A stretch of 64,000 nt of DNA from Streptoverticillium olivoreticuli subsp. olivoreticuli (GCF_003391135.1 NZ_CP031455.1:4247001-4311000); one strand, 5' to 3'; shown: positions 18,781 to 28,350, counted from the stretch's first letter. Notes: generated from the letters alone by a model not told the origin. Made by a program: numbers and translations.

Positions 18781-20132
18781 CCGGCCTGCCGGAGGGCGAC
18801 GTCCCGGCGTACCGGGTGTGGGCGCTGCCCGGCATCCCCGAGGTGCAGGCCGGGGACGACCTCACCAAGATCATCGCTGCCGCGGCCGCCGCGGACGGGC
18901 TGCCCGGCCTCGCCGACGGCGACGTCCTGCTCGTCACCTCGAAGATCGTCAGCAAGGCCGAGGGGCGGATGCTCGAGGCCACGGACCGCGAGGCCGCGAT
19001 CGACGCCGAGGCCGTACGGGTCGTGGCCCGGCGCGGCGCCCTCCGCATCGTCGAGACCCGGCTCGGGCTGGTCATGGCCGCCGCCGGCGTCGACGCCTCG
19101 AACACCGAGGCCGGCACGATACTGCTGCTGCCCGAGGACCCCGACGCCTCCGCCCGCGCGCTGCGGGACGGGCTCAGGGACGCGCTGGGCGTGGAGGTCG
19201 GCGTCGTCATCACCGACACCTTCGGCCGCCCCTGGCGCAGCGGACTGACCGACGTCGCCATCGGCGCGGCCGGTGTGCGCGTCCTCGACGACCTGCGCGG
19301 CGGCCTGGACACCCACGGCAACCCCCTGAACGTGACGACGGTGGCCACCGCAGACGAGCTGGCCGCAGCCGGTGACCTCGTCAAGGGCAAGACCACGGGG
19401 CTTCCGGTGGCCGTGGTGCGGGGGCTGGCGCATGTGGTGGCCGGTGCCGGTGCCGACGCTGATGCCGGTGTCGAGGAGGGGGCCAGGGCGCTCGTCCGTG
19501 CCCCCGCCGACGACATGTTCCGGCTGGGGACCTCCGAGGCCGTACGGGAAGCGGTGACGCTGCGGCGCACCGTCCGCGAGTTCACCGACGACCCCGTCGA
19601 CCCGGGCGCCGTGCGGCGCGCCGTCGCCGCCGCCGTCACCGCGCCCGCTCCGCACCACACGACCCCCTGGCGGTTCGTCCTGCTGGAGTCCGAGGCCTCG
19701 CGCGTGCGGCTGCTCGACGCCATGCGCGACGCCTGGGTCTCGGACCTGCGCGCCGACGGCTTCGGCGAGGAGAGCATCGCCAAGCGGGTCCGGCGCGGCG
19801 ACGTGCTGCGCAACGCGCCTTATCTGGTCGTGCCGTGCCTCGTCATGGACGGCTCCCACACGTATCCGGACGCGCGGCGCAACGCGGCCGAGCGGGAGAT
19901 GTTCGTGGTGGCCGCCGGTGCCGCCGTCCAGAACTTCCTGGTGGCGCTGGCCGGGGAGCGGCTGGGGTCCGCGTGGGTGTCGTCGACGATGTTCTGCGCG
20001 GATGTCGTGCGGTCAGTGCTGTCCTTGCCGGCGGGTTGGGACCCGATGGGGGCGGTGGCCGTGGGGCGTGCGGCGGCTCCGCCGCGCGAGCGACCTGAGC
20101 GGTCGGCGGCGGAGTTCATCGAGGTGCGGTGA
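18777..20132 (+). CDS. fbiB: F420-0:gamma-glutamyl ligase / FMN reductase fusion
   Basis: 451-aa two-domain enzyme. Residues about 10-245 are the CofE-type glutamate ligase (LLVTSKIVSKAEGR, VVITDTFGRPWRSG, KGKTTGLPVAVVRGLA); about 255-451 is a nitroreductase-fold FMN domain (RRTVREFTDDPVD, GAAVQNFLVALAGERLGSAW) that reduces dehydro-F420. This fusion is typical of Actinobacteria. GTG 18777 overlaps the cofD stop and has GAGGAGG eight bases upstream; much longer open frames upstream are coding shadows. Confidence 0.95.
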   Translation: MTGLPEGDVPAYRVWALPGIPEVQAGDDLTKIIAAAAAADGLPGLADGDVLLVTSKIVSKAEGRMLEATDREAAIDAEAVRVVARRGALRIVETRLGLVMAAAGVDASNTEAGTILLLPEDPDASARALRDGLRDALGVEVGVVITDTFGRPWRSGLTDVAIGAAGVRVLDDLRGGLDTHGNPLNVTTVATADELAAAGDLVKGKTTGLPVAVVRGLAHVVAGAGADADAGVEEGARALVRAPADDMFRLGTSEAVREAVTLRRTVREFTDDPVDPGAVRRAVAAAVTAPAPHHTTPWRFVLLESEASRVRLLDAMRDAWVSDLRADGFGEESIAKRVRRGDVLRNAPYLVVPCLVMDGSHTYPDARRNAAEREMFVVAAGAAVQNFLVALAGERLGSAWVSSTMFCADVVRSVLSLPAGWDPMGAVAVGRAAAPPRERPERSAAEFIEVR

Positions 20133-20162
20133 GGTTTGGGCGGGCTGTGGTGACGCGCCGTT

Positions 20163-20297
20163 GCCGCCTGCGGCGGGCTTGTTCCCCACCCCGCCCCTTC
20201 CCGGCTGTGTCGATTTGCGGCTCCGCCGCGTGGGGGGCAAGCCCCCAGACCCCTGAAGCACGCTTCGCGCGCTGTCCTCAAACGCCGGACGGGCTGG
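20163..20297. repeat. Dispersed intergenic repeat, copy 1
   Basis: Composite repeat between fbiB and the convergent glycosylase. 20166-20203 (38 bp) is identical to 39981-40018; 20193-20232 (40 bp) is identical to 56699-56738; its end (20273-20297) carries the CGCCGGACGGGCTGG arm that also forms the hairpin at 40163-40215. Confidence 0.9.
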
Positions 20298-20299
20298 TT

Positions 20300-21202
20300 T
20301 CACCACCCCCTGATGTCCCCCACCGCGAAGCGGGGGGCCCTGCGGGGTGGGGTGATGCCTGTGAGGAGGATGAGGCGGCACGCGCGGTGGCGTTGGCCCG
20401 CGTACGGGGTCAGAAGGTCGAGCATCGTCGCGTCGTCCACGTCGCTCGCGCCCGTCAGCGCGTAGCCGACGATCCTCGGCAGGTGCAGGTCGCCGGTCGT
20501 CACCGCGTCGCTCGCGCCGTTGCTGCGCTGGAGCGTCTCGGCCGCCGTCCAGGGGCCGATGCCGGGGACCGCCTGGAGGCGGGCGGTGGCCGTCGGTTCG
20601 TCCATGGTCGCGGCCTCCTCCAGGCGGGAGGCCACGCGCGCGGCCCGGACGACCGTCGCGGCCCGCTTGCCGTCCACGCCCGCCCGGTGCCACTCCCAGG
20701 AGGGGAGCAGGGCCCAGCCCCGCGGGTCGGGCATGACGCGCATGCGGGGCGCGGGTCCCGGGGCGGGTTCGCCGTGGCGCTGGAGGAGGAGGCGCCAGGC
20801 GCGGTACGCCTCGTCGCCGGTGACCTTCTGCTCCAGGACCGAGGGGATCAGCGACTCCAGGACCAGCCCGGTGCGGGCCAGCCGGAGGCCGGGGTGGCGG
20901 CGGTGTGCCTCGTGCAGGAAGCGGTGGCGGGGGACGAAGGCGCCCGGGTCGTCGGTGGCGCCGAGGAGGGCCGGGAGGTGGTCGAGCAGCCAGTCCGCGC
21001 CGGGGCCCCAGGCCTGACCGCGCACGCCGTCGGCGCGCGCGGTCACATGGAGCGTGCCGGGACCGTCCGGGGTGCGGCTCGTCCGCCACACGGAGCCGTC
21101 CGGCGCGACCTGGTAGGACGGGTCGCCGGGGCCGCGCGCGAGGACGCCGAGGGTGGCCCCCAGGTCGTACGGGCCCGGCGGGACCCAGGTGCGCGTCGCC
21201 AT
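20300..21202 (-). CDS. HhH-GPD DNA glycosylase (3-methyladenine type)
   Basis: 300-aa base-excision repair glycosylase of the AlkA/EndoIII superfamily that removes damaged, probably alkylated, bases. The helix-hairpin-helix VPGIGPWTAAETL lies near residue 217 and the catalytic Asp is expected in VTTGDLHLP about 22 residues later; LESLIPSVLEQKVT is the preceding helix. No Fe-S Cys cluster is present, favouring AlkA over EndoIII. The ATG at 21202 seems leaderless with TACGCT six bases upstream. It converges on fbiB across repeat copy 1. Confidence 0.88.
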   Translation of the reverse strand: MATRTWVPPGPYDLGATLGVLARGPGDPSYQVAPDGSVWRTSRTPDGPGTLHVTARADGVRGQAWGPGADWLLDHLPALLGATDDPGAFVPRHRFLHEAHRRHPGLRLARTGLVLESLIPSVLEQKVTGDEAYRAWRLLLQRHGEPAPGPAPRMRVMPDPRGWALLPSWEWHRAGVDGKRAATVVRAARVASRLEEAATMDEPTATARLQAVPGIGPWTAAETLQRSNGASDAVTTGDLHLPRIVGYALTGASDVDDATMLDLLTPYAGQRHRACRLILLTGITPPRRAPRFAVGDIRGW

Positions 21203-21208
21203 CCGGCC

Positions 21209-21214
21209 AGCGTA
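21209..21214 (-). promoter_or_regulatory. -10 element TACGCT (minus strand)
   Basis: TACGCT ends six bases before the glycosylase ATG at 21202; no ribosome site is present, indicating leaderless transcription. Confidence 0.5.
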
Positions 21215-21330
21215 CGTCGGCGGACCGACAGCGGAGGCACTAAATCCGGTTAGTGGGCGCAGTGGCCCCGCCGCCGTTATTCACCCGAACGGGTCGTTGC
21301 CGGGAACAGGCTGGACGAGCCCGCCACCAC

Positions 21331-22413
21331 CTACTGATCGGAAGAGAAGCGGATCGACGCCGCGTCGATCCGCGCGCCGCACCAGATCCGCGCGCCCGCC
21401 CGCAGCTCGTTGTCCGCGCCGACGAAGGCACCGTCACCGATGACGGCGCCCTCCAGGACCGTACGCGCCCCGATCCGCGCCCCCGCACCCACCAGCGAGT
21501 CGCGCACCTGCGCGCCCGCCTCGATGACCGCGCCGTCGAGGACCGTGCTGCCGTCGACCCGCGCGCCCGGCTCCACGACGGCGCCCGCGCCGATCACGGT
21601 GCCGCCCGTGAGCTTGGCGTCCGGGGCGACCTCGGCGGTGTCCAGGACCAGCCGGTCGCCGCAGCGGCCCGGCACGGCCGGGGAGGGGGCCCTGCCGAGG
21701 ACCAGGTCCGCGGAGCCCCGTACGAAGGCCTGGGGCGTGCCCAGGTCGAGCCAGTACGTGGAGTCGACCATGCCCTGGAGGTGCGCGCCCGCCGCGAGCA
21801 GCCCGGGGAAGGTCTCGCGCTCGACCGAGACGGGCCGGTCCGCGGGGATGGAGTCGATCACCGAGCGGTTGAAGACGTACGCGCCCGCGTTGATCTGGTC
21901 GGTGACGATCTCCTCGGGCGTCTGCGGCTTCTCCAGGAAGGCCGTCACCCGGCCGGTGGCGTCGGTGGGCACCAGGCCGAAGGCGCGGGGGTCCTCGACC
22001 CGCGTCAGGTGCAGCGAGACGTCCGCGCCCGTGGTGCGGTGGGTGTCGACCAGCGCCTCGATGTCGAGGCCGGTGAGGATGTCGCCGTTGAAGATCAGCA
22101 CGGGCTCGTCCGGCGCCGAGCGGAGCCGGGAGGCGACGTTGCGGATGGCTCCGCCGGTGCCGAGCGGCTCCACCTCGGTGACGTACTCCAGGTGGAGCCC
22201 GAGGGCGGAGCCGTCGCCGAAGTACGGCTCGAAGACCTCGGCCAGATAGGACGTGGCGAGCACGATGTGCTCGACCCCGGCAGCGCGGGCGCGCGCCAGC
22301 TGGTGGGTCAGGAACGGGACGCCCGCCGCCGGGACCATGGGTTTCGGCGTGTGCATCGTGAGGGGGCGCAGCCGGGTCCCCTTGCCGCCCACCAGGAGGA
22401 TCGCTTCAGTCAC
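21331..22413 (-). CDS. Sugar-1-phosphate nucleotidyltransferase (mannose-1-P guanylyltransferase-like)
   Basis: 360 aa. N-terminal nucleotidyltransferase (1-235) with ILLVGGKGTRLRPLT, FNGDIL and the EKPQTPEEIVTDQINAG block; C-terminal left-handed beta-helix of hexapeptide repeats (about 260-355). Family members make GDP-mannose from mannose-1-phosphate and GTP, or other NDP-sugars. GTG 22413 (VTEAILLV) is chosen because the frame upstream lacks family similarity. With manA and manB in this window a GDP-mannose role is likely, but base and sugar specificity are inferred. Confidence 0.9.
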   Translation of the reverse strand: MTEAILLVGGKGTRLRPLTMHTPKPMVPAAGVPFLTHQLARARAAGVEHIVLATSYLAEVFEPYFGDGSALGLHLEYVTEVEPLGTGGAIRNVASRLRSAPDEPVLIFNGDILTGLDIEALVDTHRTTGADVSLHLTRVEDPRAFGLVPTDATGRVTAFLEKPQTPEEIVTDQINAGAYVFNRSVIDSIPADRPVSVERETFPGLLAAGAHLQGMVDSTYWLDLGTPQAFVRGSADLVLGRAPSPAVPGRCGDRLVLDTAEVAPDAKLTGGTVIGAGAVVEPGARVDGSTVLDGAVIEAGAQVRDSLVGAGARIGARTVLEGAVIGDGAFVGADNELRAGARIWCGARIDAASIRFSSDQ

Positions 22414-22496
22414 CTTGTCGTCTCTGCTTCCTGCTGGGGCCGGGCCTTGGAACGGCGGCCAGTTTATGCAGACCGGCGGGCGCCGCCCGCCCCCGG

Positions 22497-24002
22497 TCAG
22501 CGGCCCTGCAGGCGGGCGGCGGCCGAGCGGGTCGTCCCGAGCCTGCTGTAGAGCCGGTCGCCGGGGCACTCCGTGGCGTAGCCGTCACGGTGTCCGGAGA
22601 TGGCCTTGAGCTTGACGGACGTTCCCTTCTTGAACAGGTTTCCGCCGCCGGACACCAGGGTCGCGGTGCCGCGCGGGTTGACGCCGAAGAGACCGAGTTT
22701 CCATGCGCTGAGGGAGGACAGGGCGTTCACCGCCGCGTTGGGCGGGCTGGAGCTGGCGAAGGTTCCGAGAACGGCGATGCCCATGCTGTTGGTGTTGAAA
22801 CCGAGGGTGTGAGCGCCCATGACCGGCTTCGCCACTCCGCCGGCGCGGCCTTCGTAGACGGTGCCGCACTTGTCGACCAGGAAGTTGTAGCCGATGTCGC
22901 GCCAGCCGCTGCTCACCACGTGGTAGCGGTAGATACCGCGGATGACGGACGCGGACTCGGAGCAGCTGTAGTTGTTGCCGGAGGCCGTGTGGTGGACGAA
23001 GGCGGCCTTCACGGTCTTGGTGTACGCGAAGGCGCGCTCGCGCAGCGATTCGTCGGCGCCCCAGCCGGCCCGGGTGACGATGCGCGGGCGGGAGGCGGTG
23101 AAGCGGCCGTCGGGGGCGGCGCCCTGGTCGGAGTCCGAGGTGTCGCCCTGGTCGTAGCCGTCGTCGGGGTCCACGCTGACCCGGGGACCGGAGAGGTCGC
23201 CTTCGTCGTCGTTGTCGCCCCAGTCGCTGGAATCGTCGTTGTCGGTGTCCCCCTCGGGCTCGTCCGAGGGCATTTTGACGCGGCCGGTGCCGGTGGCGGC
23301 GATGTCGGACCGCGCTGCGTTCCTGCCGACGGCGGGGATCTCGGTGGCGCCGAGCGGGGCGAGCGGGGCGTTGGCGGCGGAGCTGGCGCGTTCCTCGTCG
23401 GTGCCCGGCGGCACGACGGGGATCCGGCGGGAGTGGCGGGCCGGGGCGGCGCCGGGGTCGACGAGTTCGAGGCGCATGCCCGCGGGCAGGGCGCGGCCCT
23501 CGGGTGTGCGTTCGGTCGCGGCGTCGGGGTGGACGCGGAGCTGGATGGCGTCGGAGGCGCCAACCCACAGCGGCGCGGTGGAGCCGCGCAGCCGCCCGTT
23601 CCGCGCCTCGCGGGAGTCGAGGTCGGGGCGGTCGTCGTCGTGGGTCTGGACGTCCTGCCAGCCGGACCAGTCCCGGCTGCCCACGGCGCGGGTGCGCACC
23701 TGGGCGCGGCCGCGGAGCTCGGCGGCGGCGTCGTCCCACACGATGCCGATCAGGGAGAAGGGCTTGACCTCGCGCTGGGGCACGCCTTGTTCGGCGGGCC
23801 CGTTGGTGCGCGCCCGGTCGCTGCCGCCGAGGCGGATCAGCGGCAGGGACTGTGTCGAGCCGGGGGCGGAGTTCGGGGCACCGGTGGACGAGGTCGCACC
23901 GGAGGAGGCGCCCGAGGGGGTGGCCCCCGACGAGGTGGCCAGGAAGGGCAGAGTGAGGGCGGCGGCGCAGGTGACCGTCGAGGAGACAAGGATTCCACGC
24001 AT
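22497..24002 (-). CDS. Secreted N-acetylmuramoyl-L-alanine amidase, PGRP type
   Basis: 501 aa. Signal peptide MRGILVSSTVTCAAALTLPF, a linker domain, an acidic Asp/Ser/Gly-rich spacer (about 235-300), and a C-terminal amidase_2/PGRP domain (about 305-490) that cleaves the bond between muramic acid and the peptide stem. Zinc ligands expected in FVHHTASG, MGAHTLGFN and ATECPGD are all present. ATG 24002 follows AGGA; an in-frame ATG at 24020 is an alternative. Transcribed divergently from the TIGR03089 gene. An extracellular cell-wall role is clear; developmental use is inference. Confidence 0.92.
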   Translation of the reverse strand: MRGILVSSTVTCAAALTLPFLATSSGATPSGASSGATSSTGAPNSAPGSTQSLPLIRLGGSDRARTNGPAEQGVPQREVKPFSLIGIVWDDAAAELRGRAQVRTRAVGSRDWSGWQDVQTHDDDRPDLDSREARNGRLRGSTAPLWVGASDAIQLRVHPDAATERTPEGRALPAGMRLELVDPGAAPARHSRRIPVVPPGTDEERASSAANAPLAPLGATEIPAVGRNAARSDIAATGTGRVKMPSDEPEGDTDNDDSSDWGDNDDEGDLSGPRVSVDPDDGYDQGDTSDSDQGAAPDGRFTASRPRIVTRAGWGADESLRERAFAYTKTVKAAFVHHTASGNNYSCSESASVIRGIYRYHVVSSGWRDIGYNFLVDKCGTVYEGRAGGVAKPVMGAHTLGFNTNSMGIAVLGTFASSSPPNAAVNALSSLSAWKLGLFGVNPRGTATLVSGGGNLFKKGTSVKLKAISGHRDGYATECPGDRLYSRLGTTRSAAARLQGR

Positions 24003-24127
24003 GACAGAAATCCTGGACATATGCCGATAAGTCTGTCCATTCAAAGGGACCGGAAAGTGACGGCCAGTCGGCCCCCGCGCCGGTCCGTACGGCGCTCTCC
24101 CGACTGCCCGTCAGCGGCCGTCCCGCG

Positions 24128-24133
24128 TACCCT
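24128..24133 (+). promoter_or_regulatory. -10 element TACCCT
   Basis: TACCCT is seven bases before the ATG at 24141, which has no ribosome site; predicted leaderless start. Confidence 0.5.
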
Positions 24134-24140
24134 TGCGGCG

Positions 24141-24893
24141 ATGAACGCCACCGATCGCACCCCCGCCGACCTGCTGCGTTCCGCGCTCGCCGCGGACCCG
24201 GCCCGCCCGCTCGTGACCTTCTACGACGACGCCACCGGCGAGCGCGTGGAACTGTCCGTGGCCACCTTCGCCAATTGGGTGGCGAAGACCGCCAATCTGC
24301 TCCAGGGCGAGTTCTCCGCCGAGCCCGGCGACCGGCTCGCGCTGCTGCTGCCCGCCCACTGGCAGACGGCCGTCTGGCTGCTCGCCTGCTCCTCGGTCGG
24401 CGTGGTGGCCGACGTGGGCGGCGACCCGGCGGCGGCGGACCTGGTCGTGAGCGGCCCGGACACCCTGGAGGAGGCGCGCGCCTGCTCCGGGGAGCGCGTC
24501 GCGCTGGCCCTGCGCCCGCTGGGCGGCCGGTTCCCCCAGCCGCCGGCGGGCTTCGCCGACTACGCCGTCGAGGTGCCCGGCCAGGGCGACCGGTTCGCCC
24601 CGTACGCCCCGGTGGACCCGGACGCCCCCGCGCTCGCCGTGGACGGCCTGGAGCTGACGGGGGCCCAGCTGGTCGAACGGGCACGCACGGACGCCTTCCA
24701 GCACGGGCTGGGCGCGGGCTCGCGGATGCTCTCCGGCCTGCCGTACGCCACCTGGGACGGCCTCTCGGCCGGGCTGTTCGCACCGCTCGCGGCCGGCGGG
24801 TCCGTGGTGCTGTGCCGCAACCTCGACCGGCTCTCCGGCGGCGGCCTGGAGAAGCGCCGGGAGAGCGAGCGCGTCACCGTGACGGCCCTCTGA
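24141..24893 (+). CDS. TIGR03089 family protein (AMP-binding-like fragment)
   Basis: 250-aa actinobacterial family that resembles the N-terminal part of acyl-CoA synthetases/AMP-binding enzymes but lacks the P-loop adenylation motif and the C-terminal lid. MNATDRTPADLLRSALAADP starts the protein; LALLLPAHWQTAVWLLACSSVGVV corresponds to the A3-type region. It is therefore probably not an active adenylating enzyme. It sits between the amidase and the first LCP gene, 122 bp upstream of the latter. Function unknown. Confidence 0.85.
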   Translation: MNATDRTPADLLRSALAADPARPLVTFYDDATGERVELSVATFANWVAKTANLLQGEFSAEPGDRLALLLPAHWQTAVWLLACSSVGVVADVGGDPAAADLVVSGPDTLEEARACSGERVALALRPLGGRFPQPPAGFADYAVEVPGQGDRFAPYAPVDPDAPALAVDGLELTGAQLVERARTDAFQHGLGAGSRMLSGLPYATWDGLSAGLFAPLAAGGSVVLCRNLDRLSGGGLEKRRESERVTVTAL

Positions 24894-25015
24894 CGCTGCC
24901 GCATCGCCGCGACCGCGCGATGATCGGGGGTACGCGCCGGCAGCGGGTACCGCCGGCACCGCACGGAAAGGCCCCGACGGAGGCACGTACCACCCCGTGA
25001 GGGAGGGACGCAGCT

Positions 25016-26302
25016 GTGGACTACGGCACCGACGCTCCCTCCCCCGCGCCCCGGCGCGGGCGCCGCTGGCTGCGCTGGCTGGCCCTGGCCCTGGCCGTGC
25101 TGACGCTCGCCGTGGTCGCGCTGGGCTGGGTGCTGTACGAGCGGCTCAACAGCAACATCCACACCGACACGGACACGGCGAACGAGCTCGCGCAGTACGA
25201 GCGGGAGCGCCCGACGGCCCTGGTGGCCGGGGCGCAGAACATCCTGATCATCGGCTCCGACACCCGGGGCGGCCCCGGCAACGGCCAGTACGGCGAGGAC
25301 AGCGGCACCCAGCGCTCGGACACCACGATCCTGCTGCACGTCTCCGCCGACCGGCACAGCGCGACGGCGGTGAGCCTGCCGCGCGACCTGATGGCGCAGA
25401 TCCCCAGCTGCCGCCGGCCGGACGGCAGCCAGACCAACGAGCGCTTCGCCCAGTTCAACTGGGCCTTCGAGCTGGCGGGTCCGGCCTGCACGATCCGTAC
25501 CGTCGAGAACATCAGCCACATCCGGATCACCCACCATGTGGTCGTGGACTTCAACGGCTTCAAGCGGCTGGTGGACGCGGTCGACGGGGTCGAGGTGTGC
25601 CTCAAGCAGCCCATCGACGATCACGAGGCGCATCTGAAGCTGCCTTCGGGCCGTCAGGTCCTGCACGGGGAGCAGGCGCTGGGCTTCGTCCGCGCCCGCT
25701 ACAGCCTCGGCAACGGCAGCGACACGGAGCGGATGGGCCGACAGCAGGCGTTCCTGGGCGCGCTGTTCAACGAGATGCAGAGCGACGGCGTGCTGCTGAA
25801 CCCGACGCGGCTCTATCCGGTGCTCGACGCCGCGACCTCCTCGCTCACCACGGACGCCGGGCTCGGCTCGCTGCGGAAGCTGTACGACCTGGTGCGCACG
25901 GTGCGGGGCATCCCCAGCGACCGGGTGCAGTTCCTGACGGTCCCGCGCCGCCCGTACCCGTACAACACCGACCGCGACGAGCTCGTGCAGCCGGACGCGG
26001 ACCAGCTCTTCGAGCAACTGCGGGCGGACAAGCCGGTGTCGGTGAGCGCGAACGTCCGCCCGGCGGACAGCAAGCCCGGCGGCGGGCCCGCCCGGCGCGT
26101 CAGGGCCGAGGAGCCCGGGGGGCCGGAGGGGACCGCGGGACCGGACGCCCCCGGGGCGCCGGAGGTGCCCGGCGGGTCCCAGGCGCCCACCGATCCGGGC
26201 GTCCCGGCAGGCTCTCCCGGCACGTCCTCCTCGCCCTCCCCCTCGCCCACCGCGCCGCCCACGTACGAGGGAACCACCGCCGCACGCGGCATCTGCGGAT
26301 GA
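25016..26302 (+). CDS. LytR-CpsA-Psr (LCP) ligase 1
   Basis: 428-aa membrane-anchored phosphotransferase family that attaches undecaprenyl-linked glycopolymers (teichoic acid-like or arabinogalactan-like) to peptidoglycan outside the membrane. N-terminal TM about residues 20-42; LCP domain about 75-330 with IIGSDTRGG, RSDTTILLHV, VSLPRDLMAQIP and GFVRARYSLGNGSDTERMGRQ. It lacks the LytR_C domain and ends in a Pro/Gly-rich tail. GTG 25016 has GGGAGGGA upstream. First of five LCP genes within 11.3 kb; a terminator follows at 26307. Confidence 0.92.
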   Translation: MDYGTDAPSPAPRRGRRWLRWLALALAVLTLAVVALGWVLYERLNSNIHTDTDTANELAQYERERPTALVAGAQNILIIGSDTRGGPGNGQYGEDSGTQRSDTTILLHVSADRHSATAVSLPRDLMAQIPSCRRPDGSQTNERFAQFNWAFELAGPACTIRTVENISHIRITHHVVVDFNGFKRLVDAVDGVEVCLKQPIDDHEAHLKLPSGRQVLHGEQALGFVRARYSLGNGSDTERMGRQQAFLGALFNEMQSDGVLLNPTRLYPVLDAATSSLTTDAGLGSLRKLYDLVRTVRGIPSDRVQFLTVPRRPYPYNTDRDELVQPDADQLFEQLRADKPVSVSANVRPADSKPGGGPARRVRAEEPGGPEGTAGPDAPGAPEVPGGSQAPTDPGVPAGSPGTSSSPSPSPTAPPTYEGTTAARGICG

Positions 26303-26306
26303 ATCC

Positions 26307-26330
26307 CCCGAAACGTACGATCGGGTTTTT
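26307..26330 (+). terminator. Rho-independent terminator after LCP 1
   Basis: CCCGA (26307-26311) pairs with TCGGG (26321-26325), followed by five T residues, five bases after the LCP1 stop. A separate perfect TGGGCA/TGCCCA palindrome at 26348-26362 may be part of the next promoter. Confidence 0.7.
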
Positions 26331-26529
26331 CGCGTCGGCGAAAGGATTGGGCAGATTGCCCAGTTGTAGGGGAGTGGAATTTGTCACCGGCGTCGCTGGA
26401 CGCTGAACTGGGCGGATAGTGTGAGCGATCCGGTGCGCACGGCCGGGCTGATCGCGCACTGCAAGACGACGTGACCGAGCGCCTCGGGGGGCAGGCGCCG
26501 CGTGGCACCGACGGAGGATTCAAGCGACC

Positions 26530-28350
26530 GTGGACGCGCAAGGCCGTGGGCGGGCGGGCGGCATCGACCCCGCCGACCAGTGGGTCTTCGACCCCAAGAC
26601 CGGCAGCTACGAGCTGCGTCTGGACCATGCCGAGGGGTCTGATCCGGCCTCCGGGCAGGGTTCGCCCCCCTCCGCACTCACCACCCCACCGACCGCCACG
26701 AGCTCCTTCATCCCCTCCGCGGGCCCCTCCCCCGCGGCCTCCGGCACTCCGTCCGTCGCGCGGCCGGGGCCGAAGGCTCCCAGGGCGGAGCCCGGCCGGC
26801 GTCCGCTGCCCGGCCAGCGCGGCAACGGCGGCGGCCGCAGGGGCGGGGCCAAACCGGCGACGGGCCGGCGACGGCCCAAGCCGAAGAAGACCGCGAAGAA
26901 GAAGGTCATGCTCTGGACGGGCGGCACGCTCGCCTTCGTCCTGGTCGGCGGCTCGCTGGGCGCGTACCTGCTCTACGAGCACTTCAACAACAACCTCAGC
27001 AAGATCGACGTCGGCGTGGACAACGCCGCCGTCACCAAGGGCCCGGTGAACATCCTCGTCATCGGCACGGACAAGCGCTCGGGCAAGGGCAACGAGGGCT
27101 ACGGCGACGACGGCAGCGTCGGCCACGCCGACACCACGCTGCTGTTCCACGTCTCCGAGGACCGCTCCAACGCCACCGCGATCTCCATCCCGCGCGACAT
27201 GATCACCGACATCCCGGAGTGCACGACCAAGCAGGACGGCAAGACCAAGGCCATCCCCGGCTCCAAGGGCGTCCGCTTCAACGAGAGCCTGGGCCAGGAG
27301 GACCGCGACCCCGGCTGCACCTGGCGGACCGTCGAGCAGCTCACCGGCCTGAAGGTCAGTCACTTCATGATGGCCGACTTCAACGCCGTCAAGCAGCTCT
27401 CCACCGCGGTCGGCGGCGTCGAGGTGTGCCTGGGCAAGGACATCGACGACCCCAAGTCGCACCTGAAGCTCAGCAAGGGCCGGCACGACATCCAGGGCGA
27501 GGACGCGCTCGCGTTCGTACGCACCCGGCACAGCGTCGGTTTCGAGAGCGACCTGGACCGCATCAAGCTCCAGCAGCAGTTCCTGAGTTCGATGATCCGG
27601 AAGATGAAGTCCGGGGACACCTTCTCCAACCCCAAGAAGCTCTACGACCTCGGTGACGCGGCGACCAAGTCGCTCACCGTCGACACGGGCATAGGCTCGG
27701 TCAGCGACCTGACCAAGCTGGCGAAGGACCTCAGCCGCGTCAACATCAAGAACATCACCTTCGCGACCCTGCCGGTCCTCGACAACCCGGCCGACGGCAA
27801 GACCCGCAAGACCGTCATCCTGGACAAGTCCAAGGCCGACCCGCTGCTGGCCATGGTCAAGCAGGACGTCTCCCTGACCGAGGTCAAGGAGAAGGAGAAG
27901 AAGGCCCAGGACGCCGAGGACGCCAAGCAGCAGGCGCTGCTCAAGGGCCCCAAGGCCGAGCCGGTCAACGTCCGGGCCAAGGTGCTCAACGGCAGCGGCC
28001 GGATCGGCGCCGCCCAGGAGGCCGTCGCCTGGATGCAGAACTCCAAGGGCATGACGCGCACCGGCAACGGCGGCAACGCGCCCGGCGGCAAGAAGATCGA
28101 CAAGACCGTGCTGGAGTTCGCGCCCAACCAGGCCGACCAGGCGCGCAGGCTCGCCGACGCCATGGGTCTTTCCGCCGACGCCCTCAAGGAGACCAAGGCC
28201 GACGCGGGCCCGATGGCGGAGATGACGCTCACGCTCGGGGCCGACTTCAAGGCCGCGGGCACCCCGGTCACCGCGCCCGCCGCGCCCGAAAAGGCGCCGG
28301 AGGGCATCCAAAAGGTCGAAGCGGACGACAAGAACATCTGCGCCAAGTGA
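26530..28350 (+). CDS. LCP ligase 2 with LytR_C domain
   Basis: 606 aa. A long Pro/Lys-rich cytoplasmic N-terminus (1-125), one TM (about 127-148), LCP domain (about 170-420: VIGTDKRSG, ISIPRDMITDIP, AFVRTRHSVGFESDLDRIKLQQQ) and a C-terminal LytR_C domain (about 478-590, VRAKVLNGSG). Predicted to transfer anionic or neutral glycopolymers to peptidoglycan. GTG 26530 lies 12 bases after GGAGGA. It is 153 bp upstream of LCP 3 on the same strand. Confidence 0.93.
   Translation: MDAQGRGRAGGIDPADQWVFDPKTGSYELRLDHAEGSDPASGQGSPPSALTTPPTATSSFIPSAGPSPAASGTPSVARPGPKAPRAEPGRRPLPGQRGNGGGRRGGAKPATGRRRPKPKKTAKKKVMLWTGGTLAFVLVGGSLGAYLLYEHFNNNLSKIDVGVDNAAVTKGPVNILVIGTDKRSGKGNEGYGDDGSVGHADTTLLFHVSEDRSNATAISIPRDMITDIPECTTKQDGKTKAIPGSKGVRFNESLGQEDRDPGCTWRTVEQLTGLKVSHFMMADFNAVKQLSTAVGGVEVCLGKDIDDPKSHLKLSKGRHDIQGEDALAFVRTRHSVGFESDLDRIKLQQQFLSSMIRKMKSGDTFSNPKKLYDLGDAATKSLTVDTGIGSVSDLTKLAKDLSRVNIKNITFATLPVLDNPADGKTRKTVILDKSKADPLLAMVKQDVSLTEVKEKEKKAQDAEDAKQQALLKGPKAEPVNVRAKVLNGSGRIGAAQEAVAWMQNSKGMTRTGNGGNAPGGKKIDKTVLEFAPNQADQARRLADAMGLSADALKETKADAGPMAEMTLTLGADFKAAGTPVTAPAAPEKAPEGIQKVEADDKNICAK

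Noticed and set aside
26348..26362. TGGGCA/TGCCCA palindrome as a second terminator after LCP 1
   Set aside because: Three-base loop and no T tract; the hairpin at 26307-26330 already serves. It may be a weak operator but evidence is too thin.
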